Source: Mytilisepta virgata
Lineage: Eukaryota; Mollusca; Bivalvia; Mytilida; Mytilidae
Length of the DNA: 64,000 bases
NCBI GenBank assembly: GCA_028015205.1
Contig: CM051510.1
Coordinates: forward strand, 33,542,580-33,606,579
Reading direction: 5' to 3'
Shown here: positions 9,656-22,538 of the stretch, piece after piece
How positions within the stretch are numbered: position 1 is the stretch's first letter
Layout: every line of letters starts with the position of its first letter
The notes under the pieces: generated by a model
What the model saw: only the letters and a program-made list of their open reading frames with translations
What the model was told of the DNA's origin: nothing
The model's database searches: none
Position numbers and translations under genes: made by a program

Positions 9656-12600
9656 ATATAGGGAAAAACACGTAGAAAGTGTTCGTAAAAAAAAGCAATG
9701 CACATGTATAGAAAACCGGAAGGGAAATAACTTGGTTATCTTCAGGTATTAAGGTTCCGCGGACATATCAGTTTTCGCCTACTTTTGCCAGGAGGAAACA
9801 TTTGTGTATCAGCATGACATTAAGAGGATATAGTCAATTTTGGTTGATTTTAGGGGTATATCGGGTGCAACTTATAAATCCGCCCCTGATCTTTCCCTTT
9901 GAAATTTGTTTGCAAATCAAGTTTTTCTTATGTTAAAGGCAATCAAATGTATATATCGCGCAGCTAATATTGAAATAGAACATCCTACAGACGTGATGAA
10001 AGGTTTTTTGTTACAATTCTTACACAAGGCCTTGAATAATACTCAGACGATCAAAAGTGTAAATAAAACATTCAACACAAATAAATAAACCCTGCAGTTT
10101 CTGATTGGATAATGGATTTAACACATGGATATAAAACATATTTTATCTCTTAAACATATCTTCAGTTGTTACGGAAAATTCGAAGAGTGCAACGGTACCA
10201 GCTGAACTTACCAAATGTCTTAATAAACATATCAACGTTTGGCATAAGAAAAGAGAAATAGCTTTGCTGAACAAAAACCATACAGACGTAGAATTCTCTA
10301 AGTGGTTAACCGTATGGCAACTTTTTTAACCACAAATATGAACTTTAAACAGAGCTCATCAGAAAATAAAAGGGAAAACAGAACGCAGATTTAGTTTCTT
10401 ACAGTACCGCTTTTAGGGTTGAGTGTCTTAGTTTTTTTTCTTTCTTTTTGTTTTATATTTTGATTCAAAACTACGTTTGATATAGTCGCATGTTTAAATA
10501 GCAGTAATCTCCCCTTTACCACATTCAGCCAAATTTAACGTACATGTGTGAAGAGTGGTTACCATGATAAAAGGGGAGAGAGGCATAAAATGGCGGGAGA
10601 GAGAGAGAGAGAGAGATCGTTAATTACACATTTGAAATAATTCTTTTATCAAATTAATACACAGTATATATCGCACAAATGCTCATTTCCATTATTTCTA
10701 CTTAAAATAGTGAACGTATGGTTTACATCAGAAAAGGGAAGCAAAAATAACATACAGCACATTTTTGTAAGATAACTATCGGTAATTTTCTCAGAGAAAA
10801 AACTCCAAAGAAAAATTATCCCGACCATAAATTACAAGTCAAGCATTTAGCCTGACAGAAACATATCGGTTTGCAATAATTTGTAACGTTTTCTTCAGAT
10901 TGCAACATTATTTATTAGTGAAAAGCTAGAAATTATTTTATTTGTCAGTCAACGAATTTGTCAATGCACAAAAAAATTTAGTTTTAAATATTGCCAAAAT
11001 GTCACTCAAGCCTTCCAAGTATGCTAAAACGGGACCTATCATTTCCCATCCTACTCTCGTCTGTGTCAGTTTTTCTGTCTGTGACAGATTTATGGGCAAA
11101 GATCTGTCAGAATTAAGTTTTATGTTCCGAAGTCTCTACTCCTTGCGTCTTTTCATTCATAACCTTAACAATCCGCCCTAACCTATTGACCCAAGAGAGA
11201 AATCAGACCGCCATATTTCAAAATTGCATGCTGGGTAAATGTTGAATTATTTGTACAGCTGGGAAAATGATCAACTTTAAATGAAAAGAAGTAACAAACA
11301 AATATCTTGTTAGAAACAACAGTTTAATGTTTACAAAGCATAAACGATATCTGCAAATAGTTTTTAAAACAGTTTCTTTCGTAAGAAACTCTTAACGGAT
11401 CGACGGCATCGGATTTGAAACGTAACGTGATTTGCCCTTCAAAACGTTTTCATGGATTCACGCAAAAATGCAATTTATAATTTAAATACAACTAACTGTC
11501 CAAAATACGTACAATGATGGATTTTTCAGCATTTCTAGAAGTTTTATTGTTAGAATCTGTAAGTACTTCACGGTCATCAGAATATTACACAACATAGCGA
11601 TGGAAATAATGCGTAAAATAGCCGTGACGGCAAATAAAAAACTTGAAAAGATGAAAATCAACACTATATAATGCATCTTTAATTGCTTACTTTTCAAGAA
11701 GTTTGACTGATGAATTATGGAAAACAAACAGTGATGTATCATATCAGCGTCACTCAGTGCGACAAAATAGAAAGCGAAGAAAGATGCAATCATAGTCAAT
11801 ACTTGTAAAAACCTGCAAATACAAACAGCTTTTCTTGTTTTTTTTGTGCTGAAATACATCGGTGTGTTGATTACAAAATGATGTAAACCATCTTGTTTGT
11901 ACGTCTTTATCATTTTTACATATAGCCAACATCAATGATTAGTTACAGAACACAATTCTGTTTAAAGATGGTCGGATAGAGTACTTTATATTCAAACCGC
12001 AATGAAGTTGGTTACTACGAGTTACCGCCGCTGCCTCTCAATAAATTTGATTCATATCCATACCAATCCCCGTTAAAACTGACAAGTATAAGTACATCAC
12101 ACGACAATCATAATGATTTCAATGTGCGTATTGTAAATATCCCTTTCTTAAGTTGTAATATGTCAGAATCTCTGGAATATATATTCTTAGAACTTTGTTT
12201 ATTTTGCTGTATTTAAGAAAAAATATTTATTATGTTAAATAAATGTTCAGAAAATCTCAGCTTATGTCGTGAAGATGGTAGAAACTAAATGGGTAGGGAA
12301 GAATAACTCGATATAGCACACATGATTGTTTTTGTACATGTGGTAGCTGGTTGAAATGTACATGTATGCATAGAAAATTGGTATGCAAAATGAAAGAATA
12401 TGCAAATGGTCATGCATCAGTGAGCCAACGTCCCATTAGATTACGAAATTAACTTATTACAACATCTAATTTGGCCTTCACTGTAGAACAATACCAGTGG
12501 GCAAGCATAGATTATGATATTTTAAGCATAGTTTTTAAAGTGGATTCTCATAGATTTGTATTCTTCCGAAGGCATCAGAATGTATCCTGATCCGCCTTTT

Positions 12601-13720
12601 GCCCGTCCTTTTTGTTACTGTTAAAGACTTCTGTTTGGTTGAAATCTCTATTCTCTGTATTAACCGAATGATGATAAATTTGACGTCATGTTCTGTGATT
12701 ATGTTGACCATTTACATAAATTAGCTTGGATTTATTTTATATTTGTTCCATGAGAAGAAAAAAATTCGCCACCCAGACTGCTACTAGAAAGGGTCGTCTT
12801 CACTGTAGACCAGACGCCACACGCTTCCCCACTACACCTTTATTTACTCCAAACATCCGGGACCCTGGCAGCCATTGTTAAAGGGACTTAATTTTTGCAG
12901 ACATCCCATTTATCAAAGATGCTAATCATTTCTCCTATTGTTAAAATGTATCGTATTTAGATATTTGTTTACTTTAATGGTGTAACAACACTTTTCCAAA
13001 TAGAACGTAGGGTAATCTCGTTTATTCGCTCGGATGAGTTTTCTGAACACTATATGGACGATGATACTAAAAAAGTAACTATGGTTATTCAGTTTGACAC
13101 CGTGGTAATCTTCTAATATATAGCCTAACCTCTTGACATTGTGGTGGGTACAAAATATATTCCTTTTATTAGGCATTGAAATACAAAAATAATAAAATTA
13201 AGATTTGAAATGAAATGTTTGGCAAAGAACACATACGTTAGACTGCGAATATAAATTTAAGGGAAAAAAAAGAAAAATAAACGTTCAAAATTTTTACTTT
13301 CTACAATTGCATTACGTTACTGTTGTCTTGAAGTCATTTTCTTTGAAAAACAATGTTGATTTGATTAAAAAAAAAAAATTTATTGAAATAATCAACTGCG
13401 ATTACAAAACTATAATACAATAAATACTATAGGATTCAGAAACAAAGAAAACTGCTTTTATAAATCTGTCTCCTAATCATTTAAAAAAAGGACACAAAAA
13501 CTTGTGACATGCTCTGTAACGATTGTAAATGGCAAAAATGACGGCAAAGTTTTCATTTCATCACACAAATCGCGAGTTTTCTTAAAACGGCTGTCATATT
13601 CGCGATTGTGAACATTGGGGATGTATCAGGCAATGTATTGGCAACTCTAAGAGTATTTACAATAGAGAAAAATACATAGAACGTTTATTTCACAATGAAA
13701 CAGCTATAGCAAAGTTTGCT
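9656..13720. other. Spacer with few features
   Basis: Contains a GA microsatellite (10597-10616) and one 143-codon minus-strand frame (11482-11913) with two or three hydrophobic segments and no recognised family. Otherwise I see no exon, RNA or repeat copy I can name. A CCGAAGGCATCAGAA word near 12566 recurs near 39282. Confidence 0.5.
10597..10616. repeat. (GA)n microsatellite
   Basis: About ten GA units inside a purine-rich stretch (10570-10616). Confidence 0.9.
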
Positions 13721-13764
13721 GCTCATCGGTTACGAATATTGTTACTATTTCTGTTCTGATTAGA
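13721..13764. mobile_element. MITE family 2, right-end fragment
   Basis: CATCGGTTACGAATATTGTT followed by ACTATTTCTGTTCTGATTAG matches the right terminal repeat of family 2. No left end is recognisable within 300 bp. Confidence 0.65.
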
Positions 13765-13930
13765 TAAGATTAAAAATAACCCCATCCCCTAAAGAAAGAG
13801 AAAATCCGGATGTTAAACGAGACTCTTTTTTAAAGTAAGAGGTATTACCACCTTTATTGTATTACCTATTGCTATAAATATCGATGTGAAAAAATAACAT
13901 ATCAACCATTTTTTTTTATTAGGAGGTGGA

Positions 13931-13949
13931 GGGGGGGGGGGGGGGGGGG
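13931..13949. repeat. Poly-G tract
   Basis: 19 consecutive G after GGAGGTGGA. One of several long G or C runs in the window; capable of forming a G-quadruplex in principle. Confidence 0.95.
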
Positions 13950-14409
13950 CTGCGATTTTGTCCATATAGTTCAGAAAAATATTATATATCTCTATATGTG
14001 AAAATAAAATTAAACCTGAATATTCCTTAATTTTGTCTCATTTGTGTTTTATTAAAAAAATCTTCTTCGCTTCATGTGTGAAAAAAATATGTTTTTTTCA
14101 GACCCCCAAAAAAGTATGTACAAAAGTCCCAGATCCCCCTCCTTCTCCCTCAGTAACAAATTTGTTGGTGCCTAAACAACACAGCCGTTTTTCTGTCAGA
14201 TTATACACATTTTCAAATCCATACATTTTCAACTCTTCATTTCACGATTGTATTGCAATTTACACAAGATTATTGATTAATATGCATATTTATTTTATAG
14301 AAAACTTGGAGCGTGTATACTTCCCAAATGTCGTCTTTCATTTTCGACAGAATACATTAAGCCTAAGAGAATTTTCAGGTTTTGGACGATTGGAATTTTT
14401 CTCTTGAAC

Positions 14410-16500
14410 ATGTAAGATCAAAAGGACTTATTTTCATTTTGGGAATGTCTATTTGATTATAATTTGCTTAGTAAGTTTCTTATGGTTTTTTTTCTTTTAA
14501 ACTTTGAAACGTTATCAATAGATAAGAGATGTTCTTGATTTTCTAGTTTTTTTATTTATAGTTTACATGTAATAATAATTTATTATGTTGATTACTCCTG
14601 TTTTAATTACTATTTTAAATGATAAATTTTAAAAAAGAATTTCATTTAAAAATAATTGTTCAAGTTAAACTTTCACGTTAATGTTCATTTTTTTTTATAT
14701 CAGGTGGAATATCTTGATATTTAGTATTATTAATACGACAATTCTCATCTTATTTGTATTTTGCTTTTCATTTATTTTCTTTTATTAAAGAATCAAATTC
14801 ACATTTTCTCTTATTTACATTTAAAAAAAATACATATTTATTATTTATTATTTAAATATGAAGAAAAGTGGTAAATAGCAATATACGAAATAAATAATAT
14901 AAGAGTTTTTTCCAGTTTTGTTGATTTGAATTAATAACACAGAACATTAGTTTCTATTTAAATAACTGATATCTTATTTAATTTTACTATCTGTTTGATT
15001 AATAACAACAACAAAAAAATGCTTTATTAAAAATTTCACTCCTAAAATTTTTAAAGAAACAAGACAGGGAATTAATTTATTTCATATACACGTGCCACTC
15101 AAATGTTAAAACCTATTTCATCTTCTATCTTACCATTAGAATTTATTTAATATTTAATTTTTTAAAATTTAAAAACAATTTTAAGAATGGTTATTTTTTC
15201 TCTTTACATACACGTCTATAAAACATTTCTTAATATTTATTTACGTATTCTTTTCTACAAAATATCTAACGGAAGTAAAGATATAGTGTTTCTGGTGATA
15301 AAATTCTAGCAGGTTATAAATAAAATGAAATGGCATATTAGTGTTAATCGGATGTAAAATTAGACAAATTTATACTAAACCACGGACCCATAAAAACCGT
15401 AAAATTTATTTACGAGGTCAGGATTTAGCACGCTACTGAAATGCAATAAAAGTCAACGTGAACAAAGTAATAAGTCATAAATTATTTTATTGCAGTAAAT
15501 CAGTTGTTGTTTTATTTATGGGGATAAAATACAATATAAGATATGCAAATTATCAATAAAATTAGACGCAATTAGTATTTTTCTTAGTTATAAAGGTAAT
15601 TCTATATTTCTTTCATGTATTAATATGATTTCACAATATAACAGATGCATAGTTTATTTTATTTGTTAAGCGATAAACATAATATAATTTCGGTAATTTT
15701 AAATGGAATATATATTTTAATATTTTCACATTTTAAATTTCTCCGATTTTTTTTAATTTCTAAATCCGTTAAAAAAATAATTTCTTTAATATTTGTTTTA
15801 TAATAACATTTTCCATTGTGCAGTATAGGATCGTATGGGTTCTCATATAATATATTCACAGTTGAATATTATAAATTTCCAGTCAAAGTCTTATTTTACA
15901 TGAAAAAGAAGACTTTTCTACTAAAATTTAACTTCAAAATATATAAAAAAAATTACTGATTCTAAAACTGGTAGTGAATTTTCGAAAAATATGTTCTTTG
16001 TTTTCAAATATTATATACAGTTGTAATTTACCCGAATTAGTCGTATATTTGTCCGTCACGTACATGCCAAATAAAATATATTCTGAAAATCGGAGCAGAA
16101 TAAAGAAATTTGGCCTCAAGTAGATCTTGAAATGAAGATAAATCATAGTGATAAACAAAGTATTCACATAAATTCTTGGTGAACTGACCGTTTCAATTAT
16201 CTAGGAAATGACCCAGTAATATTATACACCTGCCAGACGTGAATAGTTCACTCACCTCTGCGTCTGCGTCGTACGTGAACTGCAGTTGCAGACGACATGT
16301 TCACTTCCGTTAGTACATGTAGTAATTTCATAGTGTGTAACGAAAACAATATAATACACAATTATATATTCTTTTTGAAAATATTGAAGATACTTATGTA
16401 TTCCAAGGATTGTTCGAAACATAAAATTATATATAATGATATACGATTGTTGCCGAAAATTCCACATTTATCAAACATATATATGCCATTCTATAATATT
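14410..16500. other. Very AT-rich block
   Basis: Composition drops to mostly A/T words (TTTATTATTTATTATTTAA, AAATAAATAATATAAG). No repeat family or coding exon is recognised. A less AT-biased island at about 15380-15560 stands out and is listed separately. A short hairpin-like GC-richer stretch occurs at about 16262-16300. Confidence 0.7.
15380..15560. promoter_or_regulatory. Candidate non-coding regulatory island
   Basis: Inside the AT-rich block, 15381-15560 holds clustered homeodomain/Hox-type words: CCCATAAAAACCG, TTTATTTACGAGGTCAGG, CAATAAAAGTC, TTTTATTGCAGTAAA and TTTATGGGGATAAAA. TTTATGG and TTTACGA resemble posterior Hox/Cdx sites, and AGGTCA is a nuclear-receptor half site. No repeat copy is found elsewhere in the window. 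Function is inference; conservation was not tested. Confidence 0.25.
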
Positions 16501-17980
16501 CAAAATTTATAATCCAGAATTTTACAATGATGAAAAAAGTATTCAAACATACACGAAAGCTCCAATGTAAAGAAAATTTCTGCAGTGATGCAGATTTGCA
16601 GGTGTTTGTGAAATATTTGTGATTTATTTAAGTGACGTTAAGGTATTTTTAGGGCTAAATAATATATAAAAAATGAGATTTAGTACTACCGCAGAAATTA
16701 ATGTCTTCTCTACAAATTAAGAAAACACACGACAGAATGTTTAATTTATGCATAATTTTAAAGTTTCATTCAAAGAATTTGAATTGGTCGCCACGTGTTG
16801 GCGAAAACTAAATGAAACTTAACGAACCCCGTTTTTTTACAATATAATCCTATGGCATCTGCTTCTATAACAACTCAAATCTCGTCTTTCAGAAACGCTG
16901 GCACTGGTTATTTATAGCCTACATTTGATTTATTTATTTTATCATTCTCTATGTAGAAAACCTACAATTACCTTTATACAAGATATGTGTACAAATCTTT
17001 ACACGTTTTAAATATCGCCATTTATCAAGACCAAATTACTCGCATGGCGGACGTCTTCGATATAGGAGAAGTTGATCAATGTAGTCTCAATGTTTATATA
17101 AAAGTAGGATCTTTAATCCATGGATTAAAACATGAAGTTTCAACAAAGGATAATATTAATTTCTTTTTCATTTTAATTTCGTTTCAATATATTGTCAAAG
17201 TTTTTGGTATTATTGAAAGAATAGACTTTTAATGTGGACATGGGTGAATCATTAGGGAAGTGTTCCTGATCCCGGTATTTTTTTGTAATACACTGAGCCT
17301 ACCTTGAATTATTTTGGTTTTTTTTTATTCTGATTTTATTTAGGGGTTTTATTTGTCCTGAGGGGAGGGGGGGGGGGGGGGCTTTTCTTGCGCGCAATTT
17401 TATTAATTTGATATACCGAGGTATTTTATTTTAGGTGATATTCATGGCCATTGCATTTTTTTCAACAAAGTTTTGGAACCATTTTTTTTGTCACGTTCTC
17501 CTTTCTCCCCAACACTAAAGACTAAAAATTTAATGGCTCCTTCCTCGGTCAGATTGTGAAGGACGTATACAGATAGGCTAAATGGATTTTCAAAAATATA
17601 GCTATTAAAACTCATCCTGACACACTGAAACATGAAAAAATCATAAATAATTATGCATTCTTTATCAATAATAATTTAAAGTAATTTATACCCTTTGAAG
17701 CGGACAGTAAAACATTTCCCAAGCTAATGATGTACTAATCGGTATTTTTCTTTTCCACATCAAGAAAACAAGGCTACAGTCGGATCTGCGTGCTATTTTA
17801 GAGATATAAAATGATGATGATGATGATTATAATTTAAAAAGGGAAACACTTGACAATAAAAATGTAAGCGAATGCGTTTTTGGCTTTACCCTTCGTTCTC
17901 CTGTAGAAAGGGAATCTGCTTTTAAATGACTGGTTTCTACGGATGTTTGTACTTTCTGTATTAAGCAGGGCTAATTGTAT
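16501..17980. other. Spacer, no recognised gene
   Basis: Contains a poly-G run (17367-17381) and a short GAT repeat (about 17812-17827). The 81-codon plus frame at 16987-17232 has no recognisable family. Confidence 0.5.
17367..17381. repeat. Poly-G tract
   Basis: 15 consecutive G following AGGGGA. Confidence 0.9.
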
Positions 17981-18110
17981 GGTTAGTCGTAAGTGTGATC
18001 TGATTTTTGGTCTTAATGCATTGTCTTTATTCTATTGACGTCATGGAACCAGTCTTGATCTTACCCGTACGAATGTTTGTGAAACAGGGGTTTGTATCGA
18101 TTATGGACCA
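17981..18110. repeat. Interspersed element, AGTCGTAAG family (family 5), copy 1
   Basis: TTAGTCGTAAGTGTGATCTG ... TTGGTCTT ... TCTATTGACGTCATGGAA ... CGTACGAATGTTTGTGAAAC parallels 28245-28360 in the same order, and the first words recur at 60355-60390. Shared word order across two sites supports a dispersed element. Confidence 0.65.
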
Positions 18111-18888
18111 CTGTTATAGACAGTGAAGGTGTGCTCTACGTTTGTTATTTTTGGACCGTAGACAAAATTAATTTATGACAGATTTCAGTGTCACTGTGTG
18201 TAATTTGTCGATTGACCTGACAGTTATATTCTTCGGAATTTTAATATTTTTAACATTTTGCAAAGAATGCTGACCATGATATCGGTGTTATAAGCCGATT
18301 TGATATTGCAATGAGTGCGCGATTTTTCTTCGGGTTGAAAGTCTCTCAATGACTATAAGATGAAGAACCTTTGTCACATGCATATATGTAGGTATTTACC
18401 TCCAAGAAGTAATATATATTCTTTCCTTCTTACCGGTTGTACAGTCAGTGCATCACAACTGGTATAAAAAAAATGTTTATCATACTCATCACAGGATTGT
18501 ATTTTTTCTCTCCTGATACTGGCTTTTCAATATTATATATTTTTATCTCAAAAAAGACAAAATACCACCGGAGAAATAAAAATCCAAAGTGACAGACTCA
18601 TCGTGAAATACACAACACTGAAAACAGAAAGCTCTGGATCATAAAAATCTGTAAAATCAGGATTAAACCCAAGTGATCCCGAAGGGTATGGTGATGGATA
18701 ATTATAGATCTGTGAACGAACTCCGGATGCGCTTCGAGCATTCTCAGGCGTGTTTATTCAAAGACAACTAGTATAAAGTTGTTTATGCCATGTTTTTGCA
18801 AACGGCATGAGGTATAAAAGATTAAATGTTAGGATTCCAAGAACCAGACAGTGTTTGAATAGGGTGAAGTATAAGTACCTCCCATCGT

Positions 18889-19228
18889 TTAAGGATGATC
18901 GCTGGTCTAATAGGAAATAAATAGGATTTGAAATAGGTGTTTTAGTTTGAGAGAACATATGAATAGTAAACAAATAAGCAAGAAAAAAATATAGATTCAT
19001 GTGCTCATTTTGGAGCTATAAAGCCTTGAAGACTTGCAGGAAATAGGTTTTCTCTGGATATTTCATTGTCTTTACGTGGCAACTTCAGAATTTCAAAAAT
19101 GTATGAAAAAATAAAAAGAAAAAGTAGAGGTTCATGGACAAAAAATTTAATGTTTAAGAAATGGATAAAACCCGAGGATTCCGAAAATCTGACAAAAAGA
19201 CCAAAACATGACCAGCGAGCGTCCTTAA
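18889..19228 (+). mobile_element. MITE, family 1, copy B
   Basis: TTAAGGATGATCGCTGGTC at the left end and ACCAGCGAGCGTCCTTAA at the right, TTAA at both boundaries. Internal sequence matches copy C (38663-39061), but about 60 bp (the part matching 38891-38945) is missing, giving 340 bp. The overlapping small frames are repeat-borne. Confidence 0.88.
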
Positions 19229-20490
19229 TTAGGTGTGATAGCAGCTTACACTCTATAGCTTAGGGTGTTCGGTTACAACAGGTAAAGATCTAATTCATGT
19301 CAAGCAAGTATCACCAGGCCTAGTGATCTAAACAAATATTCTAGAGATCGTAAGGCATAATCGATGCATGTACATTAATGTTCTTACCTTATGGGTATTT
19401 CAGTCCTCGACTTTCGGTGGATGGTATGTTTCTGTTTTGTACAATAGTGGTAAGACAAGCTACACGAACTATTTCCACGCAAAAAAAATTATATATAATT
19501 TTTCGAAGCGGATTCGCCCTTAATTTTGTTGTGGTTAGAATTCGAAAATACATTTAGAAGGTTAACTGTTTTTTTCGTAGGAAATCATATTACAAGTAAG
19601 ATTGCAATGAAAGGCGCTAAATCATTAAATCATTGCACCCAGAAGCACGTGCCATTTATTAATGACGTTATAAAAAGGGAAGTAACTCACCAGATTTTAA
19701 AGTAATAAAAATGACCTTATGTAATGTATTTGCTAATAATCAAACACCAGTGAAATTGCGAGTTTGTGAGATATCAGAACCTTCGGGTAGGATTTCAGTT
19801 GTCTGAGATTTAAATCTCGTTTGAGCACTTCGCCGGTGTTAGATTATATATGTCGATCGTATGGTCAAGGGTCATTAAAGGAAAGTCGGTCATTTAGTTG
19901 TCTTTTGTTGATTAATACATACGCAATGCTCTATAATATTGAGAGTAAAATATAACGTTTTTAATGTCACTGTCTGGCTTTTCTACAATTGGTACCAGGT
20001 GGCATGATATCTTGATATACTCTAAAAACAGTCAAGAACATGCCTAATGCATCTTTCCTTGGTACCACTTGTAGATTAGTAACATAACTGACATTGCATT
20101 TCGGCCTAAAGTAAACTGTTAATGTTTAGCGGGAAAAATAGAAAACTGATGGGTACGATCTATCTTTTGGAGGAGAGAACATTCTCTTTCCTGTTTGTTG
20201 TAGACAGACTCGAAACGATGCATATGGCAAAATGCTGGGTACATTATTCATGGCATTTGCATCACGTGACTTCAGCCCTTTTAAGCAAATTACCTCCCTT
20301 AGTTGTAGATCGAAAATAATAAAATTGTTTGAATTACGGATAATCGAGTCTGTTTCCGTCTCGGCTTTTAAACTAATGTGTCTATGAAAACTTCCTTTGG
20401 CGGATATTTACAAATTGTTTGTTTAATTCTGAGGGGAAAGGCTTCATATTTGAAGGATTACGCTATGGGAGACTTGAAATTATCATGTTT
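19229..20490. other. Spacer, no recognised gene
   Basis: No repeat copy or exon recognised. ATTTGCATCACGTGAC (about 20257-20272), an octamer-like word next to a CACGTG E-box, is noted without a functional claim. Confidence 0.5.
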
Positions 20491-20496
20491 TAAAAA

Positions 20497-20830
20497 CATT
20501 TTGGCCGAAAAGTTATGAAAGCAGGTGAGATAAAACTTATTTCCTCATTAAATTCATCCTCCAAAGTTGTTCTCTATATGCGGACAATTTATGTATGATC
20601 TCGCCTTGTATCTGTATCTGTAGTTTGAATTTGCATTGTTAACTAATTTTTGTTAATTCATATAGCAGATACTACGGTTACGCTTCAGTTTTTTAAACTG
20701 AATTGGCCGAAAGTTTTCAATGCTGACAATGTTTATTTGCACACGAAAGGAAAGCTAATATTGTGTAGAATGTACCTATATGCGGACAAATTGCTTATGA
20801 GTTATAAGAATTTGAATATTTGCATTTTTA
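20497..20830. repeat. Diverged tandem duplication, about 200 bp
   Basis: TTGGCCGAAAAGTT...TATATGCGGACAATTTATG...TTTGAATTTGCATT (20499-20640) recurs as TTGGCCGAAAGTTT...TATATGCGGACAAATTGCTT...TTTGAATATTTGCATT (20704-20830) in the same order with about 200-bp offset. Confidence 0.65.
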
Positions 20831-22170
20831 TTTTTTGGGGCAAGTTTAATGCTTTGTAATGAATGTCATCAGAGAAATCCAAAATGGCCGCTATGCAAAT
20901 TACCAAAGTACCCGCAATTTTGCCATATGGTGCGCTCGAGTACAGTCTTAACCAGGATATGGTTTTGTGTATTATTATACTTAATGTTTGCCATCATAAT
21001 AATAGTGACTTATAATATATTTTGTTTTTTTTTTCTAATGATGATTGTTTGAATTGTCAAATATGCTCATATGGGCCCTTTAATTGGAAATAAAATCATC
21101 TTCTTCTTCAGTCTATTCTTTGTTAATTATGTGTAGGAGAAATTTAATTTTGTCAGTACTCGGGCCCTGCTTTTGAAATCAAAAGTGTTAAAGGTGTTGA
21201 GTTATCTATACAGGGAGTGACTGGTCTCTACGCCTAAATCGAAATCGGTCATTTAGTCATCGTTTGGAGAGTGATACATAGGCGATGCTCATATACATTT
21301 CAGAAATTTAAACAGATAAAAGTCACTAAACAATGTATTACGTTTTATATAAGACGTTAAATACTTTAAGCATATTAGTGGAGACATACGGTCAAAGAAA
21401 CTAGTACTTAAACGCCATAATTGTACACGTTAAAAGAGCCCCACAAAATACTAAGATAATTTACTGTGAAACTTTATACATTAAACAGAAATAAAATTAC
21501 TAACATTTTATCACATTTCAACATAAATCAGGAGTAGGTCATCATTTATTTTAACTGTGGCATCTTGTCTATTGTACTTCAAACCTGAAACTAACGTGTT
21601 TTGTTTCTACCCTCTGAAACATAAACTGATGAACACTTTACTGTAGGGCTCTATCATTATATGAACACTTTAACGTACGAGTCACTGTCAATGATAATTT
21701 TTTAATTGTTTGATTTACACGTTAAGCCATTATTTGCCCTTGATCTAAGACAAGTGTACCACGAACAAATGTTTTTGTCTGTTAAAAAAATATCAATTAA
21801 CAATATTACTTGGTCTCTCAAAGTTAAACTTCCATTTCACTTTAAACACATTTTAAGCAGAGTTAAAGCGGTAGGACGTTTGAGAACTCAACATATTATA
21901 TATAGTTACAACAATTATTAAGCTGAAGAACAACAATAAACCGGTCACATGCCCTTTTTTTAAATGATATCTCTTGTTGTATGAATTAGTTTTTCAAACG
22001 AGTAAATTAAGCCCACTTCCCCGTCATTTACATTATATAATCATATATACGCCACTCATAATATAGGCCATGCCATTGGTAGTTCGTCGTGAGTGTTGAT
22101 AACTACTTTGTCGACAACACGGACGCTGCGAGTTCGAACGCAACGCTTAAGGGAATACGATACAGTAGCG
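20831..22170. other. Spacer, no recognised gene
   Basis: AT-rich single-copy-looking DNA. Nothing recognised apart from short chance frames. Confidence 0.5.
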
Positions 22171-22198
22171 GGAGGGGGGAGGGGGGGGGGGGGGGGGG
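22171..22198. repeat. G-rich tract
   Basis: GGAGGGGGGA followed by 18 consecutive G; its complement gives a Pro-rich chance frame on the minus strand. Confidence 0.9.
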
Positions 22199-22407
22199 TA
22201 ATGACATCGCAAAGATATACACATTGTGACGTCATAGTATCCTTCAAGAAAAACCCTTATACCACCCTAAAATTTGGGTTTTTTTCCTCAAATATCTCTG
22301 CTATAAGAACATGGACCCCAACTTTTTTCTTTTGCATACAGAAAACCTGAAGTAAAAATCGGTAGAGGATTTTTTTTTCTCCTTCCATCTAAAGTTACGA
22401 AAAGATT

Positions 22408-22538
22408 ATCAATATTCCTCGACCGCCTCGGTGACCTCATGGTAGCGTGCTCGCTCCGAGTGCGGAAGGTCGCGGGTTCGACCTGGTTGCCACTGGACGT
22501 TAAACAATAATTCATCCATCCATCCATCAATATTCCTC
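22408..22538 (+). mobile_element. Short tRNA-derived SINE with perfect 13-bp target-site duplication
   Basis: ATCAATATTCCTC occurs at 22408-22420 and again at 22526-22538, flanking a 105-bp body. The body has RNA polymerase III promoter-like boxes: an A-box region TGACCTCATGGTAGCGTG and B box GCGGGTTCGACCTGG. Short 3' unique sequence follows (GGACGTTAAACAATAATTC) and then a CATC-repeat tail. This is the structure of a tRNA-derived short interspersed element mobilised by a LINE. It lacks a long central domain. The intact duplication suggests a fairly recent insertion. Confidence 0.9.

Noticed and set aside
9185..9703. Four overlapping Cys/Trp-rich frames
   Set aside because: They are translations of the 60-bp tandem array in different frames.
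22421..22525. tRNA gene
   Set aside because: Only A- and B-box-like regions are present, with no foldable acceptor stem that I could pair. The CATC tail and target duplication identify a SINE.
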